Origin: an uncultured Clostridia bacterium
GTDB taxonomy: Bacteria > Bacillota > Clostridia > TANB77 > CAG-508
DNA: 38,336 nt
Direction: 5' to 3'
Assembly: GCA_944387505.1 (NCBI GenBank)
Contig: CALXFG010000018.1
Coordinates: 1-38,336 of the forward strand
The translations under genes and the position numbers were made by a program. Position 1 is the stretch's first letter, and every line of letters begins with the position of its first letter. Below the pieces are notes generated by a model. That model saw only the letters and a program-made list of their open reading frames with translations, searched no databases and had not been told where the DNA came from. Positions 33,178-38,336 of the stretch are shown piece after piece.

Positions 33178-33245
33178 TGTCGCATAGACAAACGAACTCT
33201 ATGAGACAAAAAAATGTCGCATAGACAAACGAACTCAATGCGACA
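33178..33245. repeat. Two family A repeats upstream of polA
   Basis: Units at 33178-33208 (arms TGTCGCAT/ATGAGACA, one mismatch) and 33215-33245 (TGTCGCAT/ATGCGACA, perfect), both in reverse orientation. A further TGTCGCA half-arm is at 33251. They fill the gap up to the polA ribosome binding site. Confidence 0.9.
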
Positions 33246-33274
33246 TGACATGTCGCAAGGCGAAGGAGGAAAAA

Positions 33275-35977
33275 ATGGATAATTTTGTTTTAATTGATGG
33301 AAACAGTATTATGAATCGAGCATTTTATGGGATTATGGGAAGTAAAATGCTAACGACGAAAGATGGAAAGTATACAAATGCGGTATATGGTTTTTTAGCA
33401 ATTTTATTTAAATTAATAGAAGATACCAATCCTAAATATATGGCTGTTGCATTTGACTTAAAAGCACCAACAGCAAGACATAAATTATATGAAGGATATA
33501 AAGCTAATCGAAAAGGAATGCCAGAGGAATTGGCAGAGCAAATGCCTTTAATTAAAGAAATATTAAGAGCTATGAATATTGATATTGTGGAAAAAGAAGG
33601 CTATGAAGCAGATGATGTTTTAGGGACACTTTCTAGATATGGAGAAAAACAAGGACTTCATGTGACCATATTATCAGGAGATAGAGATACTTTCCAATTA
33701 GCAACTGATAATGTAACCATCAGAATTCCTAGAACAAAAGGTGGAAAAACGGAAACAGATTTATTTGATAGAAGTAAAATAATAGAGACCTATGGAATAG
33801 AACCAAAACAATTAATAGAGGTAAAAGGCTTGCAAGGAGATAGCTCGGATAATATACCAGGTGTACCTGGAATTGGAGAAAAAACAGCATTATCTTTGAT
33901 TCAAAAATATGGTTCTATAGAAAATTTATATGACAAAGTCGAAAAAAATGAGGATGATTTAAAAGGAAAACAAAGAGAAAAGATTAAAGATAATAAAGAA
34001 TTAGCAGAATTATCTAAAACATTAGGAACTATCAATCTTGAAGTTCCAATTGAAGATACATTGGAACAATTTAAAGTAGAAGAATGGGATAAGGAAAAAG
34101 TATTAAAATTATTTAAAGAATTAAATTTTAATCGATATATTGAACGTTTTCATTTAACAGGTGAAAAAGAGGATAACCAAGAAGAAAACTATAAAATAGA
34201 ATTTAAGACGGTTGAAAAATCTCTAGAAGAAGTAATGAATATTATCATAGAACAAAAAAATATGATATTTTATTTGCAAACAGAAAAGGATGATAATCCA
34301 GAAAATATCATAAAAGAAAAAATAACAGGAATGAGTCTATATAATCCAGATACGCAAGAAGCCTATTATATAAAACTAAATCAAGAAGAAATAGCACAAC
34401 TAAAAAATATATTGGAAGATGCAAACATAAAAAAGACAAGCATCAATTTAACAAAAGTTTATATTTTATTAAAACAAGCAGATATTACTTTAGATGGAAT
34501 TGAAAATGATATATCTATTGGTGCTTATATTTTAAATCCAACCAATAATAAATTAGACCTTAAAAATTTAGCAATGCAATATTTAGAATTGGATATAGAA
34601 GAATATATAGGAGAAGAAGAAAATCAAAAACAAATGACTTTATTTGAAGAAAATGATATGCAAAATGATAAAAAAGCTTCAGAAAAGTATAATTTGTATG
34701 TATATGTCATAGAAAAAATAAACAATATGATTTTACAAAAATTAAAAGAAACCAATAGTTTTGATTTATATACCAATATTGATATGCCAACCGTAGAAGT
34801 GTTATCTAGTATGCAATGGAATGGAATGTATGTAGATGAACAAGAATTAAGTGCATTTGGAGAAGAATTGACTTCACAAATTGAAGTTTTAACAAAGGTA
34901 ATTCATGAAATGGCAGGAGAAGAATTTAATATTAATTCCACAAAGCAATTAGGAGAAATTCTTTTTGAAAAAATGAAATTACCAGTTATTAAGAAGACAA
35001 AAAATGGATATTCTACAGATGTAGATGTTTTAGAAAAACTAAAAAGAGAAGATCCAATTATTGGAAAGATATTAGAATATAGGCAATTAATGAAACTAAA
35101 TTCAACATATGTAGAAGGACTAAAACCATTTATTAATCCAAAAACCAAAAGAATTCATTCCTTTTTCCATCAAACCATCACAGCAACAGGAAGAATTAGT
35201 TCAACAGAACCAAATTTACAAAATATTCCTACCAGATTTGAATTAGGAAAAAGAGTAAGAAAGGTATTTAAACCAGAAGAGGGAAAAGTCTATATTGATG
35301 CAGACTATTCTCAAATAGAGCTAAGAGTATTGGCACATATTTCAGAGGATAAGCACATGATAGAAGCTTTTAAGAATAATGAAGATATCCATAAACAAGC
35401 AGCTTCAAAAGTTTTTAAAACACCAATCGATGAAGTAACCAAAGAACAAAGAAGTAATGCAAAGGCTGTAAACTTTGGAATTGTCTATGGAATTAGTGAT
35501 TTTGGACTAGCTGAACAATTAGGAATTTCTAGAAAAAGAGCAAAACAATATATAGATGAATATTTAACAGAGTATGCAGGAATAAAAGAATTTATGGAGA
35601 ATATTATTGAAAAGGCAAAAGAACAAGGATATGTTGAAACCTTATTTCATAGAAGAAGATATGTTCCAGAATTGAGTTCTAAGAATTATATGGTAAGACA
35701 ATTTGGAAATAGAGTGGCAATGAATACACCAATTCAAGGAACAGCAGCTGATATTATGAAAATCGCGATGATTAATGTAAATAAAGAATTGAAGAAAAGA
35801 GGACTAGAAGCGAAAATTATTTTACAAGTACATGATGAAATGATGATTGAAGCTCCAGAAAGTGAAAAAGAGGAAGTAAAAGATATCATGAAAAAAGAAA
35901 TGGAGTCTGCAATACAATTAAAGATACCACTTGTTGCAGAAATATCAGAAGCTAAAAATTGGTATGATTGTAAATAA
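33275..35977 (+). CDS. polA: DNA polymerase I
   Basis: A 900-residue family A polymerase for Okazaki fragment processing and repair. The N-terminal 5'-3' exonuclease/flap domain (residues 1-300) has FVLIDGNSIMNRAFYG, EADDVLGTL, SGDRDTFQL and DSSDNIPGVPGIGEKTA. The 3'-5' exonuclease domain is present but its DxE-type motif is lost (FYLQTEKDD instead), so proofreading is probably inactive, as in many Firmicutes. The polymerase domain has motif A DADYSQIELR (Asp677), motif B RSNAKAVNFGIVYG and motif C QVHDEMMIE (Asp854, Glu855). The start at 33275 follows GGAGG; an earlier start at 33245 lies in a family A repeat. Confidence 0.96.
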   Translation: MDNFVLIDGNSIMNRAFYGIMGSKMLTTKDGKYTNAVYGFLAILFKLIEDTNPKYMAVAFDLKAPTARHKLYEGYKANRKGMPEELAEQMPLIKEILRAMNIDIVEKEGYEADDVLGTLSRYGEKQGLHVTILSGDRDTFQLATDNVTIRIPRTKGGKTETDLFDRSKIIETYGIEPKQLIEVKGLQGDSSDNIPGVPGIGEKTALSLIQKYGSIENLYDKVEKNEDDLKGKQREKIKDNKELAELSKTLGTINLEVPIEDTLEQFKVEEWDKEKVLKLFKELNFNRYIERFHLTGEKEDNQEENYKIEFKTVEKSLEEVMNIIIEQKNMIFYLQTEKDDNPENIIKEKITGMSLYNPDTQEAYYIKLNQEEIAQLKNILEDANIKKTSINLTKVYILLKQADITLDGIENDISIGAYILNPTNNKLDLKNLAMQYLELDIEEYIGEEENQKQMTLFEENDMQNDKKASEKYNLYVYVIEKINNMILQKLKETNSFDLYTNIDMPTVEVLSSMQWNGMYVDEQELSAFGEELTSQIEVLTKVIHEMAGEEFNINSTKQLGEILFEKMKLPVIKKTKNGYSTDVDVLEKLKREDPIIGKILEYRQLMKLNSTYVEGLKPFINPKTKRIHSFFHQTITATGRISSTEPNLQNIPTRFELGKRVRKVFKPEEGKVYIDADYSQIELRVLAHISEDKHMIEAFKNNEDIHKQAASKVFKTPIDEVTKEQRSNAKAVNFGIVYGISDFGLAEQLGISRKRAKQYIDEYLTEYAGIKEFMENIIEKAKEQGYVETLFHRRRYVPELSSKNYMVRQFGNRVAMNTPIQGTAADIMKIAMINVNKELKKRGLEAKIILQVHDEMMIEAPESEKEEVKDIMKKEMESAIQLKIPLVAEISEAKNWYDCK

Positions 35978-36330
35978 TTTTTTATGTTTGTAAAATAAAA
36001 TGAAATGATATAATATTATGTTCAATTTGGATTATAGTAGTGAATGAAGATTATTATTTTTTCATTATCTCCTCGGCTAGCTCCATGTACTACAAATTCT
36101 AAGTTTTAAATAAATGAGCCTCTCGCTGCATCGCGCTTCCTCATTTATTTAAAACTAAGAATTTCTATGTCCATTTCACGTCACATTCGTCGATACATTC
36201 AAAAATAATAATCTTTATCCACTACCAAAAAAATAAAAATGATAGGGAAAATATTAGGGAGTAAAAAACATCATCAATTAACAACAAACATATAAAAGGG
36301 GAAACTTAAAGTTTAAAGGAGAGAAATTTT
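35978..36330. other. Structured gap between polA and the transglycosylase
   Basis: About 350 bases without a gene. It holds the long inverted-repeat element at 36037-36225 and an AT-rich leader with the ribosome binding site AAAGGAGAG before the TTG at 36331. No clear promoter boxes stand out, given the AT content. Confidence 0.5.
36037..36225. repeat. Long inverted-repeat element, 189 bp
   Basis: Outer ends GTAGTGAATGAAGATTATTA and its counterpart ending AATCTTTATCCACTAC pair over about 29 bp with few mismatches. Inner arms at 36094-36118 and 36140-36164 (AAATTCTAAGTTTTAAATAA and complement) pair over 25 bp with one mismatch around a 21-base GC-richer loop. No ORF. The form is that of a non-coding miniature element. 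Confidence 0.7.
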
Positions 36331-36900
36331 TTGATAAAAAGCAAATATAAAATCTTAATAGGTACAGTTATTGTGGTACTCATAATAGCTATACTATTTA
36401 TTCTGTTTAAAGATAAATTATTAAAAATACTATACCCTAAAACATACAATGAAATTGTATCAGTCTATGCAGAAGAATATGATGTAGAGGAAAATTTAAT
36501 ATATGCAGTGATAAAAGCAGAAAGCAATTTTGAAAGTCAGGCAGTTTCGAATAGAGATGCCATTGGGTTAATGCAAATTGTAGAAGAAACAGCAATTGAT
36601 GTTGCTAAGAAAAATAACATAGATATTGATACAGAAAATATAGAAGAAGAAATACTAGATATTGATAACAACATAAATATTGGAACAAAATACTTATCAA
36701 CATTGTTAACACAATATGGAAATATAGAAGTCGCATTAGCAGCATATAATGCGGGGATTGGAACGGTAAATAATTGGATAGACAAACAAATCATAAAAGC
36801 AGATGGATCAGATATTGAAAACATACCATATAAAGAAACAAATAATTATGTAAGAAAAATATTAAGGGACTATGGAATATATAATGAGTTATATGGATAA
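36331..36900 (+). CDS. Lytic transglycosylase, SLT domain
   Basis: A 189-residue enzyme with one N-terminal membrane anchor (residues 8-27, ILIGTVIVVLIIAILFILF). The Slt-type catalytic domain has the Glu in IKAESNFESQAVS (Glu64), GLMQIVEETA, then YLSTLLTQYG and LAAYNAGIGTV, ending near YVRKIL. It cleaves peptidoglycan strands outside the cell to allow growth or insertion of complexes. It starts with TTG behind AAAGGAGAG. It stands upstream of mreB/mbl, consistent with a wall-growth theme. Two family A repeats follow its stop. Confidence 0.92.
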   Translation: MIKSKYKILIGTVIVVLIIAILFILFKDKLLKILYPKTYNEIVSVYAEEYDVEENLIYAVIKAESNFESQAVSNRDAIGLMQIVEETAIDVAKKNNIDIDTENIEEEILDIDNNINIGTKYLSTLLTQYGNIEVALAAYNAGIGTVNNWIDKQIIKADGSDIENIPYKETNNYVRKILRDYGIYNELYG

Positions 36901-36970
36901 TGTCGCATTGGGTTCGTTTGTCAATGCGACATTTTGCCCTGTCTCATTGAGATCGTTTTTGTTTGAGACA
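36901..36970. repeat. Two family A repeats after the transglycosylase gene
   Basis: Units at 36901-36931 (TGTCGCAT/ATGCGACA) and 36940-36970 (TGTCTCAT/TTGAGACA, TA-type variant pairing over seven bases). The first begins directly after the stop codon. Confidence 0.9.
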
Positions 36971-37024
36971 TCACTTGAACAGAATAAAGATAAGTAAAGA
37001 AGAAATCTTTTTTACAAAAAATGG

Positions 37025-37069
37025 TTGAAAAAATAACAATATTGTAATATAATTGTAACGAAATTGTAA
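37025..37069 (+). promoter_or_regulatory. mreB promoter with three ATTGTAA repeats
   Basis: -35 TTGAAA (37025-37030), a 17-bp spacer and -10 TATAAT (37048-37053). ATTGTAA occurs at 37041, 37052 and 37063, exactly 11 bp apart, across and after the -10. The spacing of one helix turn suits a protein binding one face of the DNA. Confidence 0.5.
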
Positions 37070-37128
37070 TAAGAAGAAATATATGATGATGAAATCATTG
37101 ATTTTGATATATAGATAGAAGGGAAGAA

Positions 37129-38145
37129 ATGCAAATGTTTAAATTTGGTTTTGGGCAAGATGTAGGAATTGATTTAGGTACTGCAACTGTAATTGTATAT
37201 GTAAAAGGGAAGGGAATTGTATTAAGAGAACCTTCTGTTGTTGCTGTGGACAATATTACAGGAGAAGTGTTAGCAGTTGGACAAGAGGCTAGAAGGATGC
37301 TTGGAAGAACACCAGGAAATATTGTTGCAACAAGACCATTAAGAGATGGTGTTATATCAGATTATACAGTCACAGAAAAAATGCTAAAACATTTTATTAA
37401 TAAAGTTTGTGGTAAATTTATTTTTGCACCAAGAATTATGATTTGTATTCCTTCACAAGTAACTGAAGTTGAGAAAAAAGCAGTTATAGATGCAGCAACA
37501 CAAGCAGGTGCAAGAAAAGTATATTTAATAGAAGAACCAATTGCAGCAGCCATTGGAGCAGGAATTGATATATCAAAACCATGTGGAAATATGGTAGTTG
37601 ATATTGGTGGAGGAACGACTGATATTGCTGTCATATCATTAGGTGGTTCAGTTGTAAATACATCTCTAAAAGTTGCTGGAGATAAATTTGATGAATATAT
37701 CGTAAAATATATCAAGAAAAAACATAATATCATGATAGGTGAAAGAACAGCTGAAGATTTAAAAGTAAACATTGGTTGTGTATATCCTAAGATACAAGAT
37801 ACAGAGATGGATATTAGAGGAAGAGATTTGGTAACTGGACTTCCAAAAACGTTAACCGTTCATTCAAGTGAAATGTTAGAAGCGTTAATAGAGCCAGCCA
37901 TGATGATTGTAGATGCCGTTCATTCTGTGTTAGAGAGAACACCACCAGAATTGTCAGCAGATATTAGTGATAAAGGAATTTATATGACAGGTGGAGGATG
38001 TTTAGTTGACGGATTAGATAAGCTATTACAAGAAAAAACCGGAATTAATGTTATGATTGCACAAGATACTGTATCATGTGTCGCATTGGGAACAGGAAAA
38101 GCTTTAGATAATTTAGACGTATTAGAAGGAAAAACAAGGAATTAG
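37129..38145 (+). CDS. mreB: Rod shape-determining protein MreB/Mbl
   Basis: A 338-residue bacterial actin that forms membrane filaments to guide cell wall synthesis. The phosphate 1 loop is VGIDLGTATVIVYVKGKG. Next come PSVVAVD, the connecting motif EEPIAAAIGAG, phosphate 2 VVDIGGGTTDIAVISLGG and the adenosine loop MTGGGCLVDGLDKLL. Length is normal. Two starts are possible (37129 or 37135), both after AGAAGGGA. The N-terminus FKFGFGQDVGIDLG and the absence of mreC/mreD after it fit an Mbl-type paralogue as well. It follows a lytic transglycosylase and is followed by an IS3 element. Confidence 0.94.
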   Translation: MQMFKFGFGQDVGIDLGTATVIVYVKGKGIVLREPSVVAVDNITGEVLAVGQEARRMLGRTPGNIVATRPLRDGVISDYTVTEKMLKHFINKVCGKFIFAPRIMICIPSQVTEVEKKAVIDAATQAGARKVYLIEEPIAAAIGAGIDISKPCGNMVVDIGGGTTDIAVISLGGSVVNTSLKVAGDKFDEYIVKYIKKKHNIMIGERTAEDLKVNIGCVYPKIQDTEMDIRGRDLVTGLPKTLTVHSSEMLEALIEPAMMIVDAVHSVLERTPPELSADISDKGIYMTGGGCLVDGLDKLLQEKTGINVMIAQDTVSCVALGTGKALDNLDVLEGKTRN

Positions 38146-38263
38146 ATTAGGAGAATGTATCTTTAATTAATTTCAAGAAGGTATTAGGAAAAACAATGTG
38201 AAAATCAAAAAAGAAAATGTTGTAAAATATTGACTTGAAAACAAAAAAATCCAACTTGCATAA

Positions 38264-38336
38264 TGAAGTGAACCCAAATTATTAGACAAAAAAGTTTAAT
38301 AAGGAGGGTTCATTTTATGTCTAAATATTCAAAAGA
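38264..38336 (+). mobile_element. Left end of an IS3-family element (runs off the window)
   Basis: The sequence TGAAGTGAACCCAAATTATT at 38264 has the form of the left inverted repeat of IS3-family elements (IS150/IS1223-like, TG...TGaACCC and a following TAGAC block). An AAGGAGGG and an ATG follow at the distance usual for orfA. The right end lies outside the window. Confidence 0.75.
38317..38336 (+). CDS. IS3-family OrfA, first codons only
   Basis: ATG at 38317 starts MSKYSK, the usual start of a helix-turn-helix IS3 OrfA protein (often followed by EFK). The ribosome binding site AAGGAGGG is eight to nine bases upstream. Only seven codons lie in the window, so the call rests on the context of the inverted repeat. 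Confidence 0.6.

Noticed and set aside
33245-33274. Earlier start for polA
   Set aside because: Encoded by repeat DNA; the start at 33275 follows GGAGG and gives the usual N-terminus.

Overview
The window looks like a chromosomal segment of a low-GC, spore-forming Firmicute, most likely an uncultured gut-type member of the Clostridia. The grounds are very AT-rich DNA with A-ending codons, strong AGGAGG-type ribosome binding sites, several TTG starts, an uninterrupted sporulation sigma-K gene with its pro-sequence, an HrcA-GrpE-DnaK-DnaJ operon, DUF951 and DUF1653 proteins, and a polA/coaE neighbourhood. I saw no rRNA, tRNA or CRISPR array.

Layout. 0.2-0.9 kb: sigK (minus). 1.2-2.0 kb: two tandem Phd/YefM-type antitoxin genes with no toxin. 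2.2-5.5 kb: a DUF368 membrane protein, a small unknown protein, gltX and a DUF951 protein. 5.6-9.7 kb (minus): DUF1653 protein, serS, purA and the ribosome-assembly GTPase ysxC. 9.9-10.7 kb: a CaCA-type cation exchanger. 10.87-16.8 kb: a heat-shock operon behind two CIRCE-like operators, hrcA-grpE-CYTH-dnaK-dnaJ, closed by a clear terminator. 16.9-20.7 kb: a protein built from an internal duplication, an Alg14/Alg13-like split glycosyltransferase and an LtaS-type sulfatase. 21.0-22.7 kb: ruvB and a LOG-like Rossmann protein. 22.7-27.0 kb: an accessory patch with a QueH-GNAT fusion cut short, a HEPN protein resembling the ApeA antiphage family, a shortened RhuM protein, remnants of a YhcG/DUF1016 nuclease and two small unknown genes. 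27.0-33.2 kb: a PfkB sugar kinase (minus), an unusual peptide deformylase-HAD phosphatase fusion, a GT-C glycosyltransferase, coaE and two paralogous small proteins. 33.3-38.1 kb: polA, a lytic transglycosylase and mreB/mbl. From about 38.26 kb an IS3-family element begins and runs off the window.

The most striking feature is intergenic: a dense population of short hairpin repeats. Family A is a 31-bp unit (arms TGTCGCAT/ATGCGACA) with 11 full copies and 2 half copies; its arms change together (GC, CG or TA at one pair), so pairing appears to be maintained. Family C is another 31-bp unit. Family B is a 29-bp unit with the core GGGGACGGACTCA; two inverted copies form the ends of two miniature elements placed just upstream of ruvB and of the GT-C gene. 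Family A copies have run into coding sequence at the ends of gltX and the GT-C gene. Other inverted-repeat elements lie at 6.26, 12.65 and 36.04 kb.

Most genes are housekeeping: translation (gltX, serS, deformylase), GTP-dependent ribosome assembly, purine and CoA synthesis, protein folding, DNA repair and cell wall growth. The novelty lies in the repeat families, the PDF-HAD fusion, the HEPN/RhuM patch, the CYTH protein inside the heat-shock operon and the duplicated-domain protein at 16.9 kb.
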